From JABSSA01 sp039975755 (GTDB taxonomy: Bacteria > Pseudomonadota > Alphaproteobacteria > Rhodobacterales > Rhodobacteraceae), in assembly GCA_039975755.1 (NCBI GenBank), contig JBDWGM010000102.1, forward strand, positions 33,175-97,174: 64,000 nucleotides of DNA, written 5' to 3'. The notes under the pieces were generated by a model. That model had not been told where the DNA came from. It ran no database searches and was given only the letters and a program-made list of their open reading frames with translations. The position numbers and the translations under genes are program-made. Each line of letters starts with the position of its first letter. Within the stretch, counting starts at the first letter, position 1. Positions 46,222 to 54,759 of this stretch are shown in pieces.

Positions 46222-47171
46222 AGCCTAAGGTGTTGATAACCCGCCCGATGACAGCCCCAGTCGAAGCCGAGGCACAGGCCGCCTTTGATGTGACAATTCG
46301 GGCTTCGACCCAACCTTGTAGCGCGGACGAGATGAAAGAGGCCTTGCTGAATTTTGATGGCGTTTTGCCGACATTGGGCGACATGTTTTCCGCCGATATT
46401 TTCAAGGCGACCCCCAATCCACGTGCAAAGGTTCTGGCGAATTTTGGGGTGGGCTATAACCACATCGATGTCGACGCCGCGCGCGGTGCAGGGCTGGCCG
46501 TCAGTAATACACCTGGTGCGGTGACCGATGCGACGGCAGACATCGCAATGACGTTGATCTTGACCAGCGCGCGGCGCGCGTCAGAAGGGGAACGTCTGGT
46601 GCGCAGCGGCAATTGGCAAGGCTGGCATCCAACACAAATGTTGGGCCTGCACGTGTCTGGAAAAACCGTTGGCATTATTGGCATGGGACGCATTGGCCAA
46701 GCCATCGCGCGCAGATGCGTGAACGGGTTTGGCATGAAAGCAGTCTTTTTCAATCGCTCGCCCAAGGACGTTGATTTTCCGGCGCGTCAGGTTGGGTCCA
46801 TCGCGGAATTGGCCGCCATGTCCGACATCGTCGTTGCCGCTGTGCCGGGCGGGGCAAACACGCATCATTTGATTGATGAACACGTGTTTGCGGCAATGCA
46901 GCCCCATGCGCGTTTCATAAACATCTCGCGCGGGGATGTGGTGGACGAGGCGGCTTTGGTTGCTGCCCTTGAGGCCGGGCAAATCGGCGGCGCTGGGCTC
47001 GACGTTTATGAATTCGAACCCAAAGTGTCCAAAGGCCTGTTTCGGGATGACGTCGTGCTGTTGCCCCATCTGGGCACAGCGGCTGAAGATGTCAGAACCG
47101 ATATGGGCCGGATGGCATTGGCAAACCTAAAAGCCTTTTTTGACGGTCAGTCCTTGCCCAATGCTGTGTGA
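46218..47171 (+). CDS. D-isomer 2-hydroxyacid dehydrogenase (glyoxylate/hydroxypyruvate reductase-like)
   Basis: 317 residues. NAD-binding GIIGMGRIGQAIARR near 153, catalytic Arg in INISRGDVVDE near 233, Glu in DVYEFEP near 262 and His in LLPHLGTA near 281. Reduces glyoxylate or hydroxypyruvate in close relatives. Last gene of the ybjN-proC-tRNA_bind-dehydrogenase run. Confidence 0.9.
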   Translation: MKPKVLITRPMTAPVEAEAQAAFDVTIRASTQPCSADEMKEALLNFDGVLPTLGDMFSADIFKATPNPRAKVLANFGVGYNHIDVDAARGAGLAVSNTPGAVTDATADIAMTLILTSARRASEGERLVRSGNWQGWHPTQMLGLHVSGKTVGIIGMGRIGQAIARRCVNGFGMKAVFFNRSPKDVDFPARQVGSIAELAAMSDIVVAAVPGGANTHHLIDEHVFAAMQPHARFINISRGDVVDEAALVAALEAGQIGGAGLDVYEFEPKVSKGLFRDDVVLLPHLGTAAEDVRTDMGRMALANLKAFFDGQSLPNAV

Positions 47172-47225
47172 TCGCTCGGGGTCATAACGCCGGGCGTTGA
47201 CTGGTGCGCGGCGCGGCGGTCGGGA

Positions 47226-47807
47226 TCAAACGTCCCCGACGGCTTCGCGCCAATGACGACGGCAAAGCGATACATATGCTTCGTTGCCGCCAATCTGAAC
47301 TTGCGCCCCCGCCTTGGCGACGTTTCCGTCTTTGTCTTGCCGTACCACCATCGTGGCCTTGCGGCCGCAATGGCAAATTGTACGCACTTCGCGCAATTCA
47401 TCCGCCAAGGCCAAAAGGATTGCGGATCCAGGGAACAATTGCCCCAGAAAATCAACACGAAGCCCGTAGCACATCACCGGAACATTCAAATCATCCACAG
47501 CACGTGCCAGTTGCCACACCTGATCTTCGGTCAGGAATTGGGCCTCGTCCACAAAAACGCAATGCACAGGGCTTGCGTCAAGCTGTTGAGATACGCGTTG
47601 GAACAGATCATCGGTGCGACTGAACATATCGGCATCAGCGCCAATGCCGATCCGACTGGCGATGCGCCCCTTGCCAGCACGGTCGTCCAACTGCGCTGTT
47701 AACAGATAAGGTTCCATGCCCCGTTCGCGATAATTGTGCGCCGCTTGCAGCAAGACAGTCGATTTGCCGGCGTTCATGGTCGAGAAGTTGAAAAATAATT
47801 TAGCCAT
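47226..47807 (-). CDS. tdk: Thymidine kinase
   Basis: 193 residues from ATG 47805-47807 (MAKLFFNFSTMNAGKST); the upstream extension is not family-like. P-loop MNAGKST near 11, FVDEAQFL near 85, and the zinc-knuckle CHCG plus C-terminal CRRHW. Phosphorylates thymidine in salvage. Convergent with the dehydrogenase gene. Confidence 0.93.
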   Translation of the reverse strand: MAKLFFNFSTMNAGKSTVLLQAAHNYRERGMEPYLLTAQLDDRAGKGRIASRIGIGADADMFSRTDDLFQRVSQQLDASPVHCVFVDEAQFLTEDQVWQLARAVDDLNVPVMCYGLRVDFLGQLFPGSAILLALADELREVRTICHCGRKATMVVRQDKDGNVAKAGAQVQIGGNEAYVSLCRRHWREAVGDV

Positions 47808-47978
47808 GCGCCCCGAATTAGGTCGCATGGCCACGGCTGACAAGTGTTTGGATGGCTGCAGTTCAGGTTCCGTGGTGGCTTAAACCAATGAACAAATAAA
47901 TTAACTAAGACTTAGACCTTGCACACGGGACAAACCCGATTGGGGGCACAGGGCCGATAACTCATAAATCGCGCAACA

Positions 47979-48034
47979 CCGCTGCACCAGGTGTTTGGCT
48001 TTGCTTCCCCCCCGTAAAGGCTGCGGTGCAGCGG
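47979..48034. ncRNA. Candidate structured RNA with exposed C7 loop
   Basis: Outer arms CCGCTGCACC (47979-47988) and GGTGCAGCGG (48025-48034) are perfectly complementary over 10 bp. Inside, CTTTGC (47999-48004) pairs with GTAAAG (48014-48019, one G-U), leaving TTCCCCCCC as the loop. A C-rich single strand is a classical target-binding site in alphaproteobacterial sRNAs. It lies in the 380-bp gap between tdk and the CII-like gene; it may be an sRNA or the 5' leader of that gene. No promoter is clear. Confidence 0.4.
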
Positions 48035-48189
48035 CATCCACCCAAATTTGACGCCGGGAACGTCAACCACTCATCAATCCCGAAAACCGCGGGATGACTT
48101 TAAAATGACATTTGGGTATTTACGATCTAATGGGAAAAGGCAGCGGGCATTCCCCAAGCCAAAAGATGAATTGAACGTACGAGGGATAT

Positions 48190-48654
48190 ATGGACGCCAT
48201 AGGCTCCTATTTGAAGAAGCACACGGAAGCTTTGGTCAAGGATGTTGGCATCGAGCCGGCCTGTGATTTGACTGGAAAATCAAAGGCTACGCTAGGACGC
48301 TACTATTCTGAGCATGATGAACACAGTGACCGTTTCATGCCTGTTGACGCGGTTGTTCTATTGGAACGATCAGCGAAATATCCGCATGTGACATCCGCAT
48401 TGGCGGAATTACAGGGAATCACTTTGAGTCATGACGACCGCCGTCCCAATTCTAACCGGCCCGGGGGCGTGAATTCGGACATTATTGCACTTAGTCAGCG
48501 TTTTGCCATGTTGATGAGTGAATATCAGCAATCTATCGAAGACGGCGTGATCACTGTGAACGAGGCAAAACGTCTTTTGAAAGAGACCACATTGCTGCAG
48601 CAAGTGCTTGTAGACATGAAATTGCATCTTGAGGATGAAGGCGAAAATGGATGA
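48190..48654 (+). CDS. Small helical protein, possibly CII-like regulator
   Basis: 154 residues. The first ~75 (KKHTEALVKDVGIEPACDLTG, then SKATLGRYYSE and DAVVLLERSAKYPHVTSAL) resemble a compact helical DNA-binding domain of the phage regulatory CII type; the second half is a helical tail. GAGGG precedes the ATG. I do not recognise it with certainty. It overlaps arsH by 8 bp, so both are translated together; no other phage genes are near. Confidence 0.6.
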   Translation: MDAIGSYLKKHTEALVKDVGIEPACDLTGKSKATLGRYYSEHDEHSDRFMPVDAVVLLERSAKYPHVTSALAELQGITLSHDDRRPNSNRPGGVNSDIIALSQRFAMLMSEYQQSIEDGVITVNEAKRLLKETTLLQQVLVDMKLHLEDEGENG

Positions 48655-49366
48655 GAAGCTGCCGGCGCTTGTCGTTGAAGCTTTACCATCCATTGATGTT
48701 GCCACGCTAAAGGCCCCGGGTGACCCGGGGCACCCGCCCAGAATCCTTTTGCTGTATGGATCCTTGCGCGACGAGAGCTTTTCTCGACGGGCCGTCGAAG
48801 AATGCGCGTTGATTCTGGAATATCTTGGGTGTGAAACCAAAATTTTTGACCCACGTGGTTTGCCGCTGGTCGATGATGAGGGCGTGGACGAGACCCATCC
48901 CAAAGTGGCCGAACTGCGCACGCTGACGGTGTGGTCCGAAGGCATGGTATGGTCGAGCCCTGAACGCCACGGCGCGATGACCGGTGTCATGAAGACGCAA
49001 ATTGATTGGTTGCCGCTTAGCCTAAAGGGGGGCATTCGGCCCACGCAGGGGAAAACCTTGGCGGTCATGCAGGTGTCGGGTGGCTCGCAAAGCTTTAACG
49101 CGGTTAATCAAATGCGCATTTTGGGACGATGGATGCGTATGGTGACGATCCCGAACCAAAGTTCGATTGCGAAAGCATGGCTGGAATTTGAAGGCGGCCG
49201 GTTGCCAGAAGGCCCGTTTTACCGCCGGATCGTCGACGTCATGGAAGAGCTGGTCAAATTCACCTGGATGGTGCGGGGTCGCAGCGATTATTTGGTCGAC
49301 CGATATTCAGAGCGGGTTGAGACGGTCGAAGACGTCCACAAACGCGTGTCTTTGAAAGAAGTTTAG
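48647..49366 (+). CDS. arsH: ArsH-type NADPH-dependent FMN reductase
   Basis: 239 residues from ATG 48647. LLLYGSLRDESFSRR near 27 binds FMN phosphate. SPERHGAMTGVMKTQIDWLPL near 104 and VSGGSQSFNAVNQ near 142 are characteristic of ArsH, which oxidises organoarsenicals or reduces quinones/metals. No arsR, arsC or arsenite pump is nearby, so the physiological role may be oxidative stress rather than arsenic. The stop codon abuts repeat copy C. Confidence 0.88.
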   Translation: MDEKLPALVVEALPSIDVATLKAPGDPGHPPRILLLYGSLRDESFSRRAVEECALILEYLGCETKIFDPRGLPLVDDEGVDETHPKVAELRTLTVWSEGMVWSSPERHGAMTGVMKTQIDWLPLSLKGGIRPTQGKTLAVMQVSGGSQSFNAVNQMRILGRWMRMVTIPNQSSIAKAWLEFEGGRLPEGPFYRRIVDVMEELVKFTWMVRGRSDYLVDRYSERVETVEDVHKRVSLKEV

Positions 49367-49421
49367 GGTCGTTCGGGTGGCTCTGTTTCGCGTTCCGCGA
49401 AATGCGCCCACCCGCCGACCC
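49366..49421. repeat. Palindromic element, copy C
   Basis: Outer GGGTCG/CGACCC, middle GGGTGG/CCACCC and centre TTTCGCG-TTC-CGCGAAA, the most perfect of the three copies. Shares TCTGTTT and AAATGCGCCCACCC with A and B. Lies exactly between the stops of convergent arsH and the FabH-like gene. Confidence 0.82.
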
Positions 49422-49428
49422 TGGCCCA

Positions 49429-50556
49429 TCAGCCGTGTCGTTTGACAATCACTGAGCCGACGGAATATCCCGCACCAAAGGAACAGATCAGGCCATGTTC
49501 ATCTTGGGCAAGATCATCCGAGTATTTCGAAAAAGCGATAATGGATCCGGCCGAAGACGTGTTGGCATAGTCCTGCAGGATGTTGGGTTGTTCGCCGTCC
49601 AAAGGTGTGCGGCCCAATACCTTTTTCCCGATAAAATCGTTCATCGTTTTATTGGCTTGATGCAGCCACAGACGCTTGAGGTCGTCGGCGACCAGGCCGG
49701 TATCTGCCATGTGCTCGGAAATATGTTGCGACACCAATGGCAGCACTTCCTTGAACACTTTGCGCCCGTTTTGCATGAACTGCATGTCGCGGCGATCTTT
49801 CAGGCCGTCCGGGCGCGAGCGGCGCAAAAATCCATTGTTGTTTCGGATGTTGTTGGAAAACTGAGTGGCGCAGCGTGTCGACAGGATTTCGAAATGCGCG
49901 CCCTTTGCGTCTTCCTTGCGTTCCAAAAGGACGGCGGTGGCCACGTCGCCAAAAATAAAGTGGCAATCCCGGTCCCGCCATTCCAGATGGGCCGAGCATA
50001 TCTCGGGGTTGATGACCAATGCTGAACGGATTGTCCCGGCGCGCAGCATATCCGCCGCAGCTTGCAATCCAAACGTCGCAGAAGAGCAGGCCACATTCAT
50101 ATCGAAGGAAAAGCCGTCTATGCCCATCATTTGTTGAATTTCGATGGCGATCGCAGGATAGGCGCGTTCGTGGTTTGAAGCGGCGCAAATCACCGCGTCA
50201 ACATCCGCTGCCGTACGTCCGGCTTGCTCCAACGCCTTGAGCGCAGCATCCGTGCCCATTTGTGCCATGATGCCGGGTTCGCCGTCACTGCGTTGGCGCA
50301 AAACTGGGTGCATCACGTCTGGGTCCAGAACGCCGGATTTATCCATCACATAGCGGCTTTCGATGCCGCTGGCTTTGACGATGAAATCCTCCGAAGAATG
50401 ATCCATCGCCGGCAACTCGCCCGCGTCAATCTGATCTTTATGCGTCGCGTTATAGCGATCTGCATAGGCATTGAACGCGGTCACCAGTTCGGCGTTCGAG
50501 ATCGTCTCGGTCGGAGTAAACACTCCGGTTCCGGTGATGGCTGGCGTATAGGTCAT
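49429..50556 (-). CDS. Beta-ketoacyl-ACP synthase III family protein (long form)
   Basis: 375 residues from ATG 50554-50556; 36 more codons are open upstream, but the fold begins at YTPAITGTGVFTP. Thiolase-fold landmarks: active Cys in NVACSSATFG, His in LWLHQANKTM, Asn in DYANTSSAGSI. Condenses an acyl-CoA with malonyl-ACP in FabH; this longer type (a ~40-residue insert after the first strand, with FNAYADRYN) is seen in several proteobacteria, with uncertain acyl preference. Confidence 0.85.
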   Translation of the reverse strand: MTYTPAITGTGVFTPTETISNAELVTAFNAYADRYNATHKDQIDAGELPAMDHSSEDFIVKASGIESRYVMDKSGVLDPDVMHPVLRQRSDGEPGIMAQMGTDAALKALEQAGRTAADVDAVICAASNHERAYPAIAIEIQQMMGIDGFSFDMNVACSSATFGLQAAADMLRAGTIRSALVINPEICSAHLEWRDRDCHFIFGDVATAVLLERKEDAKGAHFEILSTRCATQFSNNIRNNNGFLRRSRPDGLKDRRDMQFMQNGRKVFKEVLPLVSQHISEHMADTGLVADDLKRLWLHQANKTMNDFIGKKVLGRTPLDGEQPNILQDYANTSSAGSIIAFSKYSDDLAQDEHGLICSFGAGYSVGSVIVKRHG

Positions 50557-50691
50557 TTTGGCCCCGCAGGCATTTGCGAATTGAACGACATTAACCATAG
50601 GGGTCTGTTGCATCAAGGGGCGCTCGGAAGGCGCGGGCGATCTGGTGGACTTACGTCGCGGCATCTGCGCAATCGCGTCACGGATGGTGGG

Positions 50692-51462
50692 TCAGCGGCC
50701 CATCCAACCACCATCCACAACAAGAGTTTCGCCATTGACGTAATCCGAGGCAGACGAGGCCAAAAACACCACAGGGCCAGCGAAATCCGCGGGCTGCCCC
50801 CAGCGACCTTGTGGGATACGATCCAAGATCGCGCCATAGCGGGCGGGATCGTTGCGCAACGCCTCTGTGTTATCTGTTTCGACATAGCCGGGGGCGATGG
50901 CATTGACGTTCACACCTTTGCTGGCCCACTCATTGGCCAGCGCTTTGGTCAATTGTCCGATGCCCCCTTTTGAGGCGGCGTACCCGGGGACAGTGAGCCC
51001 CCCTTGGAAGGTCAGCAAAGACGCGGTGAAGATGATCTTGCCCGAACCGCGCGCCACCATGGTGCGACCGATTTCACGGGACAGGATGAATTGCGCGGAC
51101 AAGTTCACTTGGATGACTTCGTCCCATAATGCATCTGTATGATCTGCTGCAGGTTGGCGTTTGATTGTGCCTGCATTGTTCACAAGGATGTCGGGTTCAA
51201 TGCTGTCTTTTGCCAGTTGCGCGACGAAAGTGTTCAACGCAGCCCGGTCGCTGAAATCACAGCGATACCCGGCAAAGCTGCGACCTGTTGCGGTGACGGC
51301 CTGTTCGATCTCGCTGCCGGATGGGTCCAGTGACGCGCTTACGCCGATAATATCCGCACCTGCCTCTGCCAATGCTAGGGCCATACTGCGCCCGATCCCG
51401 CGTTTGCACCCGGTGACCAAAGCCGTTTTCCCTGACAGGTCAAACATCGAAAAATTGCTCAT
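50692..51462 (-). CDS. SDR oxidoreductase, KduD-like (sugar-acid dehydrogenase)
   Basis: 256 residues. LVTGCKRGIGRSMALALAE near 15, NNAGT near 95, Ser in FTASLLTFQGG near 148, YAASK near 161, and the C-terminal GETLVVDGGWMGR common to 2-deoxy-D-gluconate/KduD-type dehydrogenases. Probably oxidises a sugar acid. Close to the enolase-superfamily gene on the same strand, which supports a sugar-acid route. Confidence 0.83.
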   Translation of the reverse strand: MSNFSMFDLSGKTALVTGCKRGIGRSMALALAEAGADIIGVSASLDPSGSEIEQAVTATGRSFAGYRCDFSDRAALNTFVAQLAKDSIEPDILVNNAGTIKRQPAADHTDALWDEVIQVNLSAQFILSREIGRTMVARGSGKIIFTASLLTFQGGLTVPGYAASKGGIGQLTKALANEWASKGVNVNAIAPGYVETDNTEALRNDPARYGAILDRIPQGRWGQPADFAGPVVFLASSASDYVNGETLVVDGGWMGR

Positions 51463-51584
51463 CCGTCTGCTCCGATTTTCTTTTGGCTTTTAGGGGCTAT
51501 CGAGGGGGAAACCAATGTCAGAAAAATGGATCGAACCAAACGGATAGGAGAGCGCTGCTCATGTCAGTGTCACGGCGTGATGCG

Positions 51585-52679
51585 TTAACGCCCTTGATGC
51601 GCGGCGTTGAGTTTGTGCCAATCGAATTCAACACCAATTCCGGGTGTGCTGGGGGCAACGGCCATGTGGTTGTCCACCACAAGAGGGCGCTGCGTATAGG
51701 CGTCGATTGGGAAAGAATGAACCTCCAACCAACCGCTGTTTGACTGCGCCGACACCAGACTGACCTGAAGTTCTTGCATGCCATGGCTGCACACCGGGAT
51801 GTCGCGCACATGGGCCAGTTTCGCCACCTGCAACCAGCCTGTGATCCCACCGCAATTTGAAGCATCTGGTTGAATAAAGCTGAGCTTTGCTGCGTCAAAA
51901 GCGTATTCAAATTCGTGGATGGTGTGCAGATTTTCACCCATGGCCAGTGGTACGCCAGTCGCGTCAGCGATACGGCCGTACCCTTTGTAATCATCCGGGA
52001 TTGTCGGCTCTTCGAACCACAAGATATCGAACGGTTTAAACGCGTTGGCCGCTGCAATCGCTTGATCCACGCTAAACGCATAATTCGCATCGACCATAAA
52101 GAAAATTTCGGGACCAATCATGTCACGGATGGCTTTGATCCGCGCGATGTCGTCTTTCAATTCGGGTTGCCCGATTTTGATTTTGACAGCGTTAAAACCG
52201 CGATCCAAATACCCTTGGATTGACCCCAGTAATTTTGGCAAAGGAAAGTTTAGATCAATTCCACCCGCATAGGCCTTGCAGCGATCCGCATGTCCCCCGG
52301 CCAGTTTCCACAGCGGCTGCCCGGCTTGTTTGCACCGAATGTCCCACAGGGCGATGTCGACTGCTGAAATCGCAAAGGACGCGATGCCACCGCGGGCGAC
52401 GTAATGCACATGCCACTGCATGGCGTCATACAACGCTTCGATATCTGTCGCATCCTGCCCGATTAAAAAGGGCGTCAGATCATGGTCGATCATCGCCTTG
52501 ATCGCGTGACCACCTTTGCCGCCGGTATAGGTATAACCGGTCCCTTGGGTGCCGTCGTCAAGGGTAACAGTGGCTGTCACCAGCTCAAAATGAGTGTGAT
52601 CCCCGTGCTTTGCATCCGTCAGGACTTCGGCAAGTGGAATTTGAAACCGCTGCGCGTTGATTTTGGCGATCTGTCCCAT
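51585..52679 (-). CDS. Mandelate racemase/muconate lactonizing enzyme family protein
   Basis: 364 residues from ATG 52679 (a TTG three codons earlier is possible). Enolase-superfamily barrel: KIKIG with the catalytic Lys pair near 170, metal ligands Asp in VDANYAF near 195, Glu in FEEPTIP near 221 and Glu in GENLHTIHE near 247, and CSHGMQ near 298 with the His base. Abstracts an alpha proton of a carboxylate, usually dehydrating or epimerising a sugar acid. Substrate not inferable. Confidence 0.87.
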   Translation of the reverse strand: MGQIAKINAQRFQIPLAEVLTDAKHGDHTHFELVTATVTLDDGTQGTGYTYTGGKGGHAIKAMIDHDLTPFLIGQDATDIEALYDAMQWHVHYVARGGIASFAISAVDIALWDIRCKQAGQPLWKLAGGHADRCKAYAGGIDLNFPLPKLLGSIQGYLDRGFNAVKIKIGQPELKDDIARIKAIRDMIGPEIFFMVDANYAFSVDQAIAAANAFKPFDILWFEEPTIPDDYKGYGRIADATGVPLAMGENLHTIHEFEYAFDAAKLSFIQPDASNCGGITGWLQVAKLAHVRDIPVCSHGMQELQVSLVSAQSNSGWLEVHSFPIDAYTQRPLVVDNHMAVAPSTPGIGVEFDWHKLNAAHQGR

Positions 52680-52754
52680 TGATTTCAAAAATCCTGACGT
52701 GGTTTAAACAGCGGAATGCGCAGTATGACGCCAAAGGAATATTCATTGAGGGGC

Positions 52755-53900
52755 TTAGTTGCGCAAGCGTCCAAATGTGGACAACCGATTGATTTCTGCC
52801 AGACGCTCAAGGTTCACGACCGTTGATAAGGTCAGACGGTCTTGGCTCCAATCCGCTGGCTTTTGAATGGCCAATGCGGTCAGAACAATTGCCGCGACAA
52901 GGGGCAAAACAACAGCGGCGTAAATCAGTTTGGGATGACGGATGCGCCGACCTTCCAAAAGGGTGGTGATCCGGTGTTCCAATTGGCTGATCTGCCCATC
53001 CCGGAAATTGGATCGGTCCGCCGTCACCAAAGTGACCTTGGGAACAGCGATGACAAACGCACGGTCCCGCCGCAGCGCGGTTTGACAGACGGATAACAAC
53101 GTATCGCAATACCGGCGCGCATTCACACGTCCGCGTGCCAGAACTTCGCCATCACAACTCAGCTCGCGCAGGTCTTCGACGCGGCGTTTCCAGGCGTGAT
53201 AGGCTGGGTTCAAAAAGAAAAACGGCTTGAGCGCTTCCAATGCGATTTCCCATTCCAGATCGCCTTGGCGCACGTGCTGCAATTCATGGGCCAGCGACAC
53301 TTTTAAGGCGTCTGTTTGGACCAACATATGGGACGGAATAACGATATAGCAATTGCGCCATCCTCTGGTCGAAAAGGGCACAAGCGTGCGATCCGACAAT
53401 CGGATATGAACGCGCCCGAAACGACGCCAAGCATAGCTGTTGCGCACAATGCGATGCAGGCAAAACATCGAATAAAACAATCGCACGCCACCGATCAGAA
53501 CGCCAATAGCAAACACCGCGATCGCACCTTGTGCCAGCCATCCAGCACCGTTCACCACATTGCCTGTAAAGGTATGGCGCAGCTGCAGCAAACTCTCAAA
53601 CTCGGTCGCCTTCATTTCAATACCACCACTCAGATAGTAAGAAACGACCATGTCGGACAGGTTCAGATTCACCCCATTGGCCACGCCTTGCTGTTGCAGG
53701 AATTGAAACAGCGGCACCAGAAACGGCGCGCAGACGACGGTTAGAAAAACCGCGTTTAGCAGTTTCAATTGCGTCGCGTAAGAATGCTGTAATCCGGCAG
53801 ATTTCAGCAAAAATCTCGCGCCGCACCACAATCCGTATGCGACGACAATCAGAATGTTGGCGTTGATAAACGCCTCAAGGACAGCTTCACCCAGAGTCAT
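52755..53900 (-). CDS. M56 (BlaR1-type) membrane metalloprotease
   Basis: 381 residues. Several N-terminal membrane helices, then the cytosolic zinc protease with HELQH near 203 and the downstream ELSCDGEVLARG segment with the third ligand. One more helix lies near 332-353, followed by only ~30 residues. BlaR1/MecR1 carry a ~250-residue penicillin-binding sensor there; it is absent here, so the stimulus is not a beta-lactam bound in that way. Start overlaps the blaI-type gene by 14 bp. Confidence 0.85.
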   Translation of the reverse strand: MTLGEAVLEAFINANILIVVAYGLWCGARFLLKSAGLQHSYATQLKLLNAVFLTVVCAPFLVPLFQFLQQQGVANGVNLNLSDMVVSYYLSGGIEMKATEFESLLQLRHTFTGNVVNGAGWLAQGAIAVFAIGVLIGGVRLFYSMFCLHRIVRNSYAWRRFGRVHIRLSDRTLVPFSTRGWRNCYIVIPSHMLVQTDALKVSLAHELQHVRQGDLEWEIALEALKPFFFLNPAYHAWKRRVEDLRELSCDGEVLARGRVNARRYCDTLLSVCQTALRRDRAFVIAVPKVTLVTADRSNFRDGQISQLEHRITTLLEGRRIRHPKLIYAAVVLPLVAAIVLTALAIQKPADWSQDRLTLSTVVNLERLAEINRLSTFGRLRN

Positions 53901-54282
53901 TCTTCAATCTCCGATCCACAAGCGCCCGGATTTGCCCCAATGCTTCTTCCGTCAATTCATCGTCGTTGACGAGCCGCGCCACCAAAGTGGCGGGTGTGCC
54001 GTCAAACAACTTCATCGACAGGTCTTTCAAAGAACGAATTTGATACGTGTCCTTGGCCAGCAATGGCACAAACACATGACGTTTTCCTTCTTTGCGACTG
54101 GTTACAAAATTCTTCTGTTCCAAGATGCGAAGAATGGTGGCAGCCGAGGTATAGGCCAATTCGCGGCCCTCAGGCAGTTGATCCAGAACATCCCGTACTG
54201 TTCCTTCACCCAAGGCCCAAAGTTCGTTCATGAACTCCAGTTCAACCTCAGTCAGCAGTTCACTTTTTTTCTTTTGTCGCAT
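53887..54282 (-). CDS. BlaI/MecI/CopY family transcriptional repressor
   Basis: 131 residues. Winged-helix DNA-binding part with LTEVELEFMNELWALGEGTV, SAATILRILEQKNFV and KRHVFVPLLAKD. A C-terminal dimerisation helix follows LFDGTPATLVARLV, the position where BlaI is cut by BlaR1. Very likely regulates its own operon with the M56 partner through the palindrome at 54332. Not linked to a beta-lactamase in this window. Confidence 0.88.
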   Translation of the reverse strand: MRQKKKSELLTEVELEFMNELWALGEGTVRDVLDQLPEGRELAYTSAATILRILEQKNFVTSRKEGKRHVFVPLLAKDTYQIRSLKDLSMKLFDGTPATLVARLVNDDELTEEALGQIRALVDRRLKNDSG

Positions 54283-54331
54283 TGCCGACCCATCCGTTCA
54301 CATCGCGCACTCGTTATGGCGCTAGAGTAAA

Positions 54332-54347
54332 TACGAAGACTTTCGTA
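54332..54347. promoter_or_regulatory. Palindrome TACGAA-N4-TTCGTA before the blaI-type gene
   Basis: Perfect 6-bp arms, 4-nt spacer, 50 bp upstream of the repressor start codon. BlaI-family operators are dyads of similar size (TACA-N-TGTA type), so this is the best operator candidate. Confidence 0.55.
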
Positions 54348-54362
54348 ATTCAAAGCTCTTTC

Positions 54363-54758
54363 TCAAACCTTCCGAAAACAAAACACACCCCAACACAGGC
54401 TGAATGCCAACGGCCACCACAAAGGTTGCCCGACAATCCCAAGCCACGCGAGAAAGATATAAACGGTGCCCAGCAAGGTGATAAACAACCGATCCCCCCG
54501 CGTCGTTGTCAGCCCCAGTATGCCTTTGCGTTCGTCACCGCCGGGGCGACGGATTTCAAGAAACGTGATGACGCCCATGGCCGAAAAGATACCGACAAAG
54601 ACCAGAAACGTCGCCGGCGTCCAGGCCATCCAAAACTCCGGCCACAAGGGATCCGTCCAGGAAAACCCCTTTTCTTCCTGCTCTTTGGCGACGTTGCCCC
54701 AACCCTGTGCGGTCAGGGCACTGGGAAAAAGAAATGCAATGAAAAGGAAACGATGCAT
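54363..54758 (-). CDS. DUF2160 family membrane protein
   Basis: 131 residues from ATG 54756-54758. Signal-like or first helix MHRFLFIAFLFPSALTAQG, and two later helices (FLVFVGIFSAMGVITFL, and LLGTVYIFLAWLGIVG). DUF2160 genes accompany GlpSTPQV-type importers and are probably an accessory membrane subunit; function unproven. One base after the stop of the GlpQ-like gene. Confidence 0.86.
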   Translation of the reverse strand: MHRFLFIAFLFPSALTAQGWGNVAKEQEEKGFSWTDPLWPEFWMAWTPATFLVFVGIFSAMGVITFLEIRRPGGDERKGILGLTTTRGDRLFITLLGTVYIFLAWLGIVGQPLWWPLAFSLCWGVFCFRKV

Positions 54759-54759
54759 C

